From NCBI RefSeq assembly GCF_033118175.1, contig NC_083698.1, positions 49,889,501-49,953,500 of the forward strand: a stretch of DNA of 64,000 nucleotides, in the 5' to 3' direction. The DNA comes from Dama dama. Taxonomy: Eukaryota; Chordata; Mammalia; Artiodactyla; Cervidae. The translations under genes were made by a program, and so were the position numbers. The number at the start of each line of letters is the position of its first letter. The stretch's first letter is position 1. The notes beneath the pieces were generated by a model, which saw only the letters and a program-made list of their open reading frames with translations, had not been told where the DNA came from and did not search any database. Positions 11,393 to 22,135 of the stretch are shown here, piece by piece.

Positions 11393-12575
11393 TTTTAGAA
11401 AAGGCAGAGGAACCAGAGATCAAATTGCCAACATCTGCTGAATCATCAAAAAAGCAAGAGTGTTCCAGAAAAACATCTATTTCTGCTTTATTGACTATGC
11501 CAAAGCCTTTGACTGTGTGGATCACAATAAACTGTGGAAAATTCTGAAAGAAATGGGAATACCAGACCACCTGACCTGCCTCCTGAGAAACCTGTATGCA
11601 GGTCAGGAAGCAACAGTTAGAACTGGACATGGAACAACAGACTGGTTCCAAATAGGAAAAGGAGTACGTCAAGGCTGTATATTGTCACCCTGCTTATTTA
11701 ATTTATAGGCACAGTACATCATGAGAAACGCTGGGCTGGATGAAGCACAAGCTGGAATCAAGATTGCTGGGAGAAATATCAATAACCTCAGATATGCAGA
11801 TGACATGACTCATGGCAGAGAGTGAAGAAGAACTGAAAAGCCTCTTGATGAAAGTGAAAGAGGAGAGTGAAAAAGTTGGCTTAAAGCTCAACATTAAGAA
11901 AACTAAGCATCTGGTCCCAGATGTCATCTAGTCCTGTCACTTCATAGCAAATAGATGGGGAAACAGTGAAAACAGTGAGAAACTATTTTTTTGGGCTCCA
12001 AAATCACTGCAGATGGTGATTGCAGCCATGAAATTAAAAGACACTTACTCCTTGGAAGGAAAGTTATGACCAACCTAGATAGCATATTAAAAAGCAGAGA
12101 CATTACTTTGCTGACAAAGGTCCGTCTAATCAAGGCTATGGTTTTTCCAGTAGTCATGTATGGATGTGAGAGTTGGACTATAAAGAAAGCTGAGCACAGA
12201 AGAACTGATGCTTTGGACTGTGGTGTTGGAGAAGACCTTTGAGAGTCCCTTGGACTGCAAGGAGATCCAACCAGTCCATCCTGAAGGAGATCAGTCCTGG
12301 GTGTTCATTGGAAGGTCTGATGTTGAAGCTGAAACTCCAATATTTTGGCCACCTGATGCTGAGAGCTGACTCATTGGAAAAGACCCTGATGCTGGGAAAG
12401 ATTGAGGGCAGGAAGAGAAGGGGACAACAGAGGATGAGATTGTTGGATGGCATCACTGACTCAATGGACATGAGTTTGGGTGGACTCCAGGAACTGGTGT
12501 TGGACAGGGAGGCCTGGCATGCTGCAACTCATTGGGTCGCAGAGTCGGACGCGACTGAGCAACTGAACTGAACTG
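11393..12575 (+). mobile_element. BovB LINE, 5'-truncated, with 12-bp TSD
   Basis: Plus-strand BovB that starts inside the RT domain ('ttttagaaaaggcagaggaa') and ends at the ACTGA-repeat 3' end. A perfect 12-bp duplication, agaatcccctgg, flanks it at 11381-11392 and 12576-12587, fixing its limits. The RT retains RQGCILSP, but indels break the frame just after YADD near 11806, and again further on. The 161-bp tandem duplication begins at the next base after the right TSD. Confidence 0.97.
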
Positions 12576-12587
12576 AGAATCCCCTGG

Positions 12588-12909
12588 ATTGTCATTATAC
12601 ATATGTGCTAGTCCCTACCCACACATATTTGGGAGGAGGAGATAGACGGTTCTAGGCATAAGTACTGTACAGCGAAAAGGCTACCAATATTATTTTGATA
12701 TCCATTACTAACTGGTAAGGGCAGAGGTCTTACTGCTTTCATCTCAGGATTGTCATTATACATATGTGCTAGTCCCTACCCACACAGGTTTGGGAGGAGG
12801 AGATAGACGGTTCTAGGCATAAGTACTGTACAGCGAAAAGGCTACCAATATTATTTTGATATCCATTACTAACTGGTAAGGGCAGAGGTCTTACTGCTTT
12901 CATCTCAGG
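12588..12909. repeat. 161-bp tandem duplication (two copies)
   Basis: Bases 12588-12748 and 12749-12909 are the same 161-bp sequence repeated head to tail. They differ at only two adjacent positions ('cacacatattt' versus 'cacacaggttt'). Neither copy resembles a transposon known to me. The first copy starts immediately after the right TSD of the BovB. The near identity means either a recent event or an assembly artefact. Confidence 0.97.
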
Positions 12910-13280
12910 TAAATTCCTCCTGACCTGGGTGCCAGGATGAGGAAATCTGTTAGGTAGTGAGTGAAATATTTTGGAGAAGGGGATTTTGCTCATGGTTTTT
13001 CAACACATTTTTTAGTTGATTGTATTATTCATAAGGCTGGTTTCCATTGAGATCAGTGTCCTGTATAGTCTTACTGTATTATTGTAAAAAGTAGTCTTTT
13101 TTTTTTTTTAATAGTCTTATTGTAAAAAATAGTGGCTCTGGAAAGATGGGAAGCCCAGTAGAGTTAGCATCAGGATTTTATGGCTAGCTTTTGCACTTAC
13201 TAGGTTTGAAATCTGAAGCAAAATAGTTAGCTCTCTGAGGTTCAATCTCCCCATTTGTAAAAAGTTGGTAATAATATCTA
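12910..13280. other. Unassigned sequence
   Basis: About 370 bp that contains a T-run near 13098-13110 and no recognisable element. Confidence 0.5.
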
Positions 13281-13801
13281 CAGTTGACCTTTGAACAACA
13301 TGAGAGTTAGGGGCACCAACCCTCCAAGGAGTCCCTATTCTCCCCATATAATTTACAGTCAGCCCTCCATACATGTGACCTCTGTGGTGTCTGGGTGCTC
13401 AGTAGCACAGTTGCATCCAACTCTTTTGCGATCCCATGGACTGTAGCCTGCCAGGCTCCTCTGTGCGTGGGATTTTCCCCAGCAAGAATACTGGAGTGGG
13501 TTGCCATTTCTTCCTCCAGAGAATCTTCCTGACCTAGGGATTGAACCCGTGCCTCTTGTGTCTCCTGCATTGGCAGGTGGATTCTTTACCATTCGCGCCA
13601 CCTGGAAAGCCCTTGTAGCCCACTGAGCGACTGAGCATACATACTCATCATATACATGGCTCCTCTTCATCCCCAGTTCTGCCTCTGTGGATTCAACCAA
13701 GTGCTGATTGTGTAGTTCTGAAGTATTTAATATTGAACAAAAAAAGTTTTCATATAAATGGACTCACATAATTCATACCTGTTTTGTTCAAGGGTCAACT
13801 G
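13281..13801. mobile_element. Tigger-type DNA transposon (MER2-like), split by SINE
   Basis: The ends are a clear terminal inverted repeat: cagttgacctttgaacaa at 13281, and the complement of ttgttcaagggtcaactg ending at 13801, with one mismatch. The target dinucleotide TA is present on both sides (13279-13280 and 13802-13803), as expected for Tc1-mariner elements. The inner sequence ('gttaggggcaccaaccctcc') fits a non-autonomous Tigger/MER2-like element with no transposase. A Bov-tA insertion occupies 13376-13651. Confidence 0.88.
13376..13651 (-). mobile_element. Bov-tA SINE (antisense) inside the Tigger-like element
   Basis: An antisense Bov-tA lies at about 13396-13612. A 7-bp duplication, atacatg, flanks the whole insertion (13369-13375 and 13652-13658). 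Beyond the SINE head there is a further 39 bp, 13613-13651, that includes 'ctgagcgactgagcatacat'. This resembles the plus-strand 3' end of a Bov-tA, so a small inverted SINE piece may be attached. Confidence 0.87.
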
Positions 13802-14979
13802 TATTTAAAAAATAACTGAATATCAGCATTTGAGAAATGAATTGTTTTGATTAACTTTTATACTTGAAGAGTACTGCTTGCCACTCTGAACCTTAAGGTA
13901 TGTGCTTTGCTTTAAAGAAGTAAACCAAGAGCTATTTATAGGGGGAAAAAAAGAGGTGTGAAGTTCTTAATAATAGACTTCCAAAGTTAGCTGTCCTCCT
14001 AACTAAAATTACTGCTAATTGATTTCTCCTCCTATAACTCAAATCAAGGGCACACAAAATCAAATTTTGGCAATGCCTTTCCAAACTGTCCATTTAAGAC
14101 ACGGCAGATATCTCTATCACATTTTTTAAAGCCTTCATATTAGCTAGGTGGTGGCTTTTCATCACTGGAAATTTTTGTCCTGTGTCTTTCTAAGGGAACT
14201 TTCCATTCTAATTAACTGAAATCATGTAGGTTAATTTGTTCTAAACATGAGGAAATGATAGAGAGTACAGGAATACCGTAGGGCCCAAAGACAAGAGGTG
14301 CTCTTGAGCCTCATATGAGTCTTACATCAAGAACTGGAAAGTTCCAAGAGCTGAGGAATACCATAAAGCACCAATATTCTACATGCTTTGGTGAACTTTG
14401 CAATGATGACTTCTGTTTAAAATAGGGAATATGGTAAAAGGACACAGAATTTGATGCATAAAAAGCAAGGAGCACATATAAAGTTATGAATATGTGACTA
14501 TCAAGCAATAAATACTGATATGCTTTTCATACTGATATGATAAGATTTACTTTAATTTGTTATCTATTTTAAAATTAATATGAATACTTTACCCAAATAC
14601 TGGAAGATGGGAAAAAATAAATGCAATCCCCCATATTCCTGTCATCCTAGCACAATAGCAGTTTGTCTTTTAAAGTATGTCTACTTTTGCATGTTCCCCC
14701 CATGGTTACAAACTTGAAGGCAGGTGACCTTGGTCAGAAGTTGGAGTCAGGGCATCCATTGGAAATCCTTTCTTTGTGACATTTAAGGGAAGCTATTAGA
14801 ATTTAAATTTGTAATTTCTTTCTGAGATTGCTCTGATTGCCAGTGAACCAGCCATTCATATTTGGCTGATGTACTGTGAATTCTTACGAAGGGCAACGGG
14901 AATGGTCTTTCAGGATCCAAAGTGGAAAGAATGTCAGCCTGTTGGGACCCTGCTCCAGGATCCCAAGGCCACCTTGGGA
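13802..14979. other. Unassigned sequence left of the minisatellite
   Basis: About 1.2 kb with no recognised repeat or coding exon. In its last part (14940-14979) 'aaggccaccttgggaa' resembles a decayed minisatellite unit ('agggcaccttggggag'). The array may therefore have grown from this local sequence. Confidence 0.5.
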
Positions 14980-16372
14980 AGTGCCAGCGAGCACCCACAG
15001 GGCACCTTGCGGAGTGCCAGCGAGTGTCCCACAGGGCACCTTGGGGAGTGCCAGCGAGTGTCCCACAGGGCACCTTGCGGAGTGCCAGCGAGTGTCCCAC
15101 AGGGCACCTGGGGAAGTGCCAGCGAGTGCCCACAGGGCACCTTGGGGAGTGCCAGCGAGTGCCCACAGGGCACCTTGGGGAGTGCCAGCGAGTGTCCCAT
15201 AGGGCACCTTGGGGAGTGCCAGCGAGCACCCACAGGGCACCTTGGGAAGTGCCAGCGAGCGCCCACAGGGCACCTTGGGAAGTGCCAGCGAGTGTCCCAT
15301 AGGGCACCTTGGGGAGTGCCAGCGAGCGTCCACAGGGCACCTTGGGGAGTGCCAGCGAGCGCCCACAGGGCACCTTGGGGAGTGCCAGCGAGCGCCCACA
15401 GGGCACCTTGGGGAGTGCCAGCGAGCACCCACAGGGCACCTTGGGGAGTGCCAGCGAGTGTCCCACAGGGCACCTTGGGGAGTGCCAGCGAGCGCCCACA
15501 GGGCACCTTGGGGAGTGCCAGCGAGTGTCCCACAGGGCACCTTGGGGAGTGCCAGCGAGCGCCCACAGGGCACCTTGGGGAGTTCCAGCGAGCGCCCACA
15601 GGGCACCTTGGGGAGTGCCAGCGAGCGCCCACAGGGCACCTTGGGGAGTGCCAGCGAGTGTCCCACAGGGCACCTTGGGGAGTGCCAGCGAGCGCCCACA
15701 GGGCACCTTGGGGAGTGCCAGCGAGTGTCCCACAGGGCACCTTGGGGAGTGCCAGCGAGAGCCCACAGGGCACCTTGGGGAGTGCCAGCGAGTGTCCCAC
15801 AGGGCACCTTGGGGAGTGCCAGCGAGCGCCCACAGGGCACCTTGGGGAGTGCCAGCGAGCGCCCACAGGGCACCTTGGGGAGTGCCAGCGAGTGTCCCAC
15901 AGGGCACCTTGGGGAGTGCCAGCGAGCGCCCACAGGGCACCTTGGGGAGTGCCAGCGAATGTCCCACAGGGCACCTTGGGGAGTGCCAGCGAGTTTCCCA
16001 CAGGGCACCTTGGGGAGTGCCAGCGAGCGCCCACAGGGCACCTTGGGGAGTGCCAGCGAGCGCCCACAGGGCACCTTGGGGAGTGCCAGCGAATGTCCCA
16101 CAGGGCACCTTGGGGAGTGCCAGCGAGCGCCCACAGGGCACCTTGGGGAGTGCCAGCGAGCGCCCACAGGGCACCTTGGGGAGTGCCAGCGAGCGCCCAC
16201 AGGGCACCTTGGGGAGTGCCAGCGAGTGTCCCACAGGGCACCTTGGCGAGTGCCAGCGAGCGCCCACAGGGCACCTTGGGGAGTGCCAGCGAGTGTCCCA
16301 CAGGGCACCTTGGGGAGTGCCAGCGAGCGCCCACAGGGCACCTTGGGGAGTGTCAGCGAGTGCCCACAGGGT
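14980..16372. repeat. 33/34-bp minisatellite, about 42 units
   Basis: A GC-rich tandem array with 41 full units from 14980 to 16348 plus one partial unit. There are two unit lengths: 25 units of 33 bp (typically gcgccc after 'agtgccagcga') and 16 of 34 bp (gtgtccc at the same place). Counting from the left, the 34-bp units are numbers 2, 3, 4, 7, 10, 15, 17, 21, 23, 25, 28, 30, 31, 34, 38 and 40. Core units are nearly identical, while the outermost units carry most variants. No unit contains a stop codon in any frame on either strand, so all six frames stay open for up to about 500 codons. The 34-bp units shift the frame repeatedly, so this is not evidence of a protein. 'gggcaccttggggagtgcc' contains a small inverted repeat, ggcac/gtgcc. 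Confidence 0.97.
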
Positions 16373-17538
16373 AGCTGGCAGTGGTTTCCCAGGGCCTTTT
16401 GAAATGTGCAGGGGAAACAGCACCATCATTCACTATGAATGATGAGACATGGGGTAAACTCTTTGGAAAGATATTTGTGTGAAAAATGAGAGAGGAAAAA
16501 GTGAGATATAAAGGGTAAACCCAGGAGGCCCAGCATGGAAGTCCTATAAAAAAGAAGAGATATGGCATGAAGAAAATTGCCAAAGACATAAAAGAAAACA
16601 TTTAAAATTAGAAGAAGAAGGAAAAAAGTATGGAGAAAGATCACACAGAGTTCAAAACAGAATATAAGAAAAAAAATGACTCATACCTACACACATTCCG
16701 GTAGGATTTTGTTAATCCCAGGGAAGAAATTCAATAGCTTTTTTTTTGAAAAATATAATTCTATAACACCTGGGCAATTCAAATCACACACACACACAAA
16801 ACTTATTTAAGTTTGCTTAATAGATAAAAGAAAATTAAGGGATATTTTACCAAATCTTTAAATCTTATTTTGTGTGGTAAAAAAAAGTTTAGGCTTGCTT
16901 CTCTATAACATAACAGATGAATCTCTGCTTTTTGTCTGCCTTCCCTAAAACCAGTAGTAAGTGAGGTGGAGTGGGGAGGTGGGAGGTGGGGTGCTTTTAA
17001 TTTTCTATAATTGAAACAAAATAGACCCTTACGATCAAAATAGAAAATAAGTAAGATTTCATTGAAAACAAATAAACAAACCCTTTTAACTGATATTTCT
17101 CTCTTAGAGCTCTAGATCTTTCTTCACACTATCCTACCAAAAATAAATAAATAAATAAAAAGAACTAATTAATTAAGAGTCCAGTAAAGAGAAGGGAATC
17201 TTCTTGGCCAAGAAGTTCCCTAAAATATTTTGATAATTTCTTGGTTTTTATTCCCCTCCCTAGTGGCTAGTCCCATTTTTCAAGTTCCAATTAAGGTAGT
17301 CTTTTATGTTATATTCTTCTGTTTCTCACAGCTTATCTCTCTCAGATACAAGATCAGAATGGTATTTATGATACCCATGAGTCACATTCCTGATGCCTCA
17401 GATAATTGCCCTAGGAATCCTTCCCTCACAGGCTTCCTGTGAGACTCAGATGAGGTTAAATATTTAATAGGATCTTCAAAATATACTTTTTTGTTATTTT
17501 TTAAATATGTAAGCAATTATGTCTTTATTTATATAAAC
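16373..17538. other. Unassigned A-rich sequence right of the minisatellite
   Basis: About 1.2 kb, purine-rich near 16480-16680, with a short CA run near 16785-16798 and an AAAT run near 17137-17160. No recognised transposon or gene. Confidence 0.5.
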
Positions 17539-17697
17539 GAGATGTGAGTTTGATCCCTGGGTCAGGAAGAACCTCTGGAGGCAGAAATGGCAATCCATTT
17601 GGTATCCAGGATTCTATGGACAGAGGAGCCTGATGGGCTACAATCCATGGGGTCGTTAAAGATTTGGACTTGTCTTAGCAACTAAACAACAACAATA
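17539..17697 (+). mobile_element. Bov-tA SINE fragment
   Basis: A diverged plus-strand Bov-tA lacking the 5' head. It starts near 'gagatgtgagtttgatccct' and runs to an ACAAC-rich tail. No TSD found. Confidence 0.82.
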
Positions 17698-18124
17698 GTA
17701 CTTTACTTATAAACACATTAGTGAAATATAAAGATGGAATTTTGACCACAGAAGATGGATTATCTTTCAAACTGCAAATTATCCTTGTATTGTAGTAGTT
17801 TTATATTTAATAGTAGTATGTGGCATTTTTCTAATAGAGAGGTGTACTGACTAGGCATATAATAGATTTTAACCGAGCTATTTTTATTCATGGTATTTTA
17901 AAATGATATTTATAAAATACCCAAAGGAATCTAAAATAAAATTCTAGTCATTTCTATAAACCAAATTTGTTCAAAAATATATTTTTGTATATTGGCATAC
18001 AGGTTATTTTCTGGGAAAGTGAATTTATGAGTAGCCTCCTAACTAATTTCAATTACTCTGTTGATGCAGACCATCACAAGAGCTTCTAAATACACTCTGA
18101 GTAGATTTGCATGGCCTTGAAAAG
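17698..18124. other. Unassigned AT-rich sequence
   Basis: About 430 bp of AT-rich DNA without a recognised element. Confidence 0.5.
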
Positions 18125-18918
18125 AAATTTGGGGGATATCAGCAAAATGGCAGAGCTATCTCTCCAAGCTCCCATCTCTCTACAGAAACACTGAAAAGAA
18201 GCAGAAACTGGCAGAATCAACTTTGCTAGATTTCTGGAAAATACTCAAAGGTTTACAACAGCCAGGTAGATGCTGAATCAAAGCAGACGGCAACTTAACA
18301 ATGATGGGAGAGCTTCGTGGCATTTGTACGTCCTCTTGCCCAAACCCCTCCCCAGCATTGTGGTGTTCCTGAAGATGGCAGCCCACCTACCCAGTGTAAG
18401 AGTCTGGCTCCCTGGTCCACAGGGAGCAGAGCAGATCTAACTGACAAAATATTGTGTTTATTTGTTCTAAGCGCTCTGGGAGCTGCCTGAGACACTAATG
18501 CAAGGTCTCTGATTTGCCTAACTTGGAGCTCACTCAGGGTAGAAAACTGGCCAGCATCACTCTGAAACACTGTAAGGTGACGAACAACCCACAGCCACCT
18601 GGGGCTAAAAATTTTGGCTGAGACGCAACAGACTGCCCAAAGGCTGGGAAGAAAAGCTGGGGAGAATTTTTTTTTTTTTTTGAGAAACCAGAGCTTGGAA
18701 AAGCATCCACGTATATTTGGGAATTTAGAAACCCAAATATTTGTCCAAGGAAGGTCAGATGCTCAGAAAAGACCATAGAATGCTCTAAGCTTTTACCTCT
18801 GGCTGACCTCTATTCTCAGTGCAAGCAGGAAGTGAAGTCTAATTCAGAGCTGTAAACAGCCTGGCTGAGTGTTGAGGGAGTGACTCATCACAGAGTCAAT
18901 CTCTAAAAACTGGGAGGG

Positions 18919-18953
<35 letters not shown>

Positions 18954-18965
18954 AGCTCCTAGTGT
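18125..18965 (+). mobile_element. Probable L1 5' region
   Basis: The segment starts with 'atatcagcaaaatggcagag', which resembles the 'caagatggc' start of L1 5' UTRs. It continues with relatively GC-rich, stop-rich sequence typical of an L1 5' UTR. L1 ORF2 sequence in the same orientation follows from about 19025, so both may belong to one element that lost its middle. A TG microsatellite lies at 18922-18950. The family is not assigned and it could be an unrelated repeat. Confidence 0.45.
18922..18950. repeat. (TG)n microsatellite
   Basis: About 14 uninterrupted TG units. A likely length-variable marker. Confidence 0.95.
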
Positions 18966-20196
18966 ACAAGGAAAGTGCTGTCAAAATACTAGCTGAACAC
19001 AAGACAAAAGAATAAAGACTTAAGTCTCAACACATTGAAATAGAATACTTTATATTCATTTGGAATCGTAAGGGGCCCTGAATAGCCAAAACAATCTCAA
19101 AAAAGAGAGTAAAGTTGAGCAAGTCACATTTCCCAATTTTAAAACTTCAACAGAGTTATAGTAATCAAAACAGTGTGGTATTAGCATAAGCCTAGAAGTG
19201 TAGACAGATGGAGTGGAATTGAGTGTTTAAAAATTAAACCCATACATCTAGGGCCGATAGATTTTTAACAATGTGCCAAGGCCATTCAGTGGGTGAAGAC
19301 TCGTTTTTTTAAGATATGATGTTCAGACAACTGCATATCCACATTCATAAAACAAAGTTGGATTCTTACCTTGCACTATAAACACAAATTAATTCAACGT
19401 GGATCAGTGACCTAAATATAAGAACTAAAAATCATAAAACTATGAGAGGAAAACATAGGGGTAAATTTTTTTGACTTTGGATTTATCAATGGATTCTTAG
19501 GTATGACACCAAAAGAAAGAGTAAGAGAAGAAAAAAATAGGTAAATTGGAATTCATCTCAATTAAAAACTTCTGTGTATCAAAGGATATTATTCAAAGAA
19601 ATGAAAATATAATCCACAGAATGACAGAAAATATTTGCAAATAATATATTTGACAAGGGACTAGTATCCAGAATATATAAAGAACTGTTGCAACTCCAGA
19701 ATATAAAGACAAACAACTGAATTAAAAAATAAGCAATGGACATAAATAGATAGTCTCCAAAGAAGGTATCAGTTGGCCGAAAAGCATGTGAAAAATGCTC
19801 AACATCATTAGTCATCAGGGGAATATAAACCAAAACCACAATGAGGTACTACTTCACATCTCCTGGGGCTATAATAATAATAAATGGTAACTAAGTGTTG
19901 GCAAGGAAGAACTGGAACTTTCTTACATTGCTGGCAGGAATGCAAAATGGTTCAGCCATTATGGAAACCAGTTTGGAAATTCTCAAAAAATTAAACATAG
20001 ACTTACCTTATGACCCAACAATTGAACTCCTGGGTATACACCTAAAAAAAAAAATGGAATATATGTACTAAAATAAGTTCTTGGGTACATATGCTCATAG
20101 CAGCACTATTTGTAGTAGTTAAAAGGTGGAAACAGTCCAAATATTCATCAACAGATAAGTGGATAAACAAATTTTGATAAAAAATTTGTATTTCAA

Positions 20197-20315
20197 GGAC
20201 TTCCCTGCTGGTCCAGTGACTAAGATTTCACACTTCCATTGTGGGGGTGCAAGTTCAATCCCTCTTTGGGAAGCTAAGATCCCACATGTCATGCAACATG
20301 GCCAAAAAATAAAAA
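20197..20315 (+). mobile_element. CHR-1-type tRNA-derived SINE
   Basis: It starts with 'ggacttccctgctggtccag', has a B-box-like 'gcaagttcaatccct', then 'aagatcccacatgtcatgca' and a 'ggccaaaaaataaaaa' tail. It is inserted in L1 sequence. Confidence 0.85.
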
Positions 20316-20339
20316 TGTCTTGTCACTTTTAAGAATATG

Positions 20340-20428
20340 TGTATATATATATATATATATATACACACACATATTTATGTATATATGTATATACATATAT
20401 ATATATGTACTATATATATATATATATT
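20340..20428. repeat. TA/TG/CA alternating tract
   Basis: Almost pure alternating purine-pyrimidine sequence of TA runs mixed with TG and CA steps, just after the CHR SINE tail. Such tracts vary in length and can extrude hairpins. Confidence 0.93.
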
Positions 20429-20806
20429 TCAGCCATGAAAAGGATGGAAGTACTTATACATACCACAGTGGATGTATGTGGTGAACCTTGAAAACATTCT
20501 AAGTGAAAGAAGTCAGATATGAAAAGTCAAATATTGTATGATTCTATTTACATGAAATACCCAGAATGGATAAATCCATAGAGAATTCAGATGTCCAGGG
20601 GCTAGGGAGGGGTGAAAATGGGAAGAAATGGCTTAATGGATATAGGGTTTTACTCTGGAGTGATGGAACTGTCTTAGAACTAGACTAAAGAGGTGATTGC
20701 ATAACACTGTGAACATATTAGATATGTCATCAAATGATCAATTTAATGGTTAATTTTATGTTACATGAATTTTATTTCAATAAATTATTAAGAAAATAAA
20801 TAAGTC

Positions 20807-21949
20807 CAGGAAACACTTGAGACTGGTTTGAGGCTAATTTTTTTGTCTCCGGAAGCTATAAATCATCAGACAATTTCACAGGAACATCCAACCTAGTCCT
20901 GCCTAATATTTCATGATAATGAAACTTACTTCTGGAACAAATGCATCACCTGTTCTAATCATTTTACACCAAACATGGTCTCCAGCAATGGCACAGAGAG
21001 TATGAGGTAGGATGTTAATGAGGTGATTGTTGATCCAGAGTTGCTGAAGTGAGTTTAAAAGCATCAAAGATAAGAAGAGAGCCTAGAATGAAATGCTTCC
21101 AGGAAAGCTTCCCCCCAAATACAATGAGCATATAGTCAATCCGTTTCCATGACACCATGATTCTATAACTGGTCAGTGATAACACATGGTGGGGATGTTT
21201 TGAGTGGTAGGTGAATATACTTTAGAAGCTACAGGGCACATCCTTCCTAAATGTGTGCTGATTCATAGCATACATTTGCAAAATAGAAATGGAAGGAACA
21301 AGTTTTTCTACATTGATCATTTTATGGCCCTTGTAAACTGTGATGTAGAGCTGATTTATTCAGGTAGAAACTTACATAACTTTTGCCAGATTTCATATTT
21401 TATAACATGGGTAAGTCTTATGCTTAATGACAGGATCTCAGGATGTAGTAGACCCATTTCAGAAGTGTTTTCTAAGTCCACTACTGAATCTTCCCTGAAA
21501 CTGCTTGCTCCTCCAGGGTCTTCAACCCCTCCCTTGCTCCCAGAATAAAGAGAGGAGAATAATACAAATGAAAGAATTCTGGTTACTAATCTGGTGTCAA
21601 AAGATTCTGACTGAAACTGACACAACAGGAGGAGAAGTAGAAGCTTAAGTATATGTTTTAAAAAGTTTCCCAGTCTGTTTCATGTGACATACACTGAAAA
21701 TGCAGTTTGTATGGCAGTTTGAGGTAAGTAGATGAGACCCATTGATCTGGAAGAAAGCAGCCTGGGTGATCTGGCTATCCTGGCCCTGGAGACCCCGAGG
21801 GCTAGGGAGATAAAGCTACATCAGTATATTTATTATACATAAGTGGTACAACCACCATGCCCCAGCTCACTTATGTAGACGTTCTTAACAAAGTTGTGTG
21901 GAGAACTAATGGGAGCCTTAAAAATAGAAACCTCTGGAAGGTTTCTACA
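20807..21949. other. Unassigned sequence
   Basis: About 1.1 kb without a recognised repeat. An imperfect-context hairpin (tagaaacc / ggtttcta, 7-base loop) lies at 21925-21947. Open frames of up to about 110 codons here show no recognisable protein. Confidence 0.45.
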
Positions 21950-22135
21950 TAGAAACCACTTTATACACATTAGAATTGGTACAATGAAAATTACTGCCAA
22001 TATTAATACTAAGTGTTGATGAGAATGTAGAATGACCTGAACCCTCACATATTTCTCACTGATGTGTAATAGTAAAAACTTTGGAAAGCAGTTTGGTAAA
22101 CCTGTAAAGAGTTAAGCTTTCAACTCTATACATAA
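21950..22135 (+). mobile_element. Degenerate L1 ORF2 fragment
   Basis: 'cacattagaattggtacaat', 'actaagtgttgatgagaatg' and 'ttggaaagcagtttggtaaa' are decayed versions of the late ORF2 segment that is also present near 19830-19980. No frame is intact. Confidence 0.7.

Larger units (their letters stand above)
19025..20806 (+). mobile_element. L1 LINE, ORF2 end and 3' region
   Basis: Plus-strand L1 with the recognisable end of ORF2: 'gaatagccaaaacaatctc' near 19080, 'gtaatcaaaacagtgtggta' near 19160, 'aatgctcaacatcattagtc' near 19793, 'acattgctggcaggaatgca' near 19925 and 'gacccaacaattgaactcct' near 20011. It is followed by the 3' sequence to an A-rich end at about 20806. Many stops and indels are present, so it encodes nothing. 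A CHR SINE and a TA-rich tract interrupt it at 20197-20428. Confidence 0.88.

Noticed and set aside
14980..16372. CRISPR-like array
   Set aside because: Units are contiguous with no unique spacers, and the genome is mammalian.
14783..16442. Long open frames of 377 to 548 codons in all six frames
   Set aside because: They exist only because the minisatellite unit has no stop codon. The 34-bp units shift the frame, and every frame is equally open, so there is no sign of coding selection.
18125..20806. Single intact L1
   Set aside because: The 5'-like and 3' parts are too close together to hold full ORF1 and ORF2, and the coding parts are full of stops.
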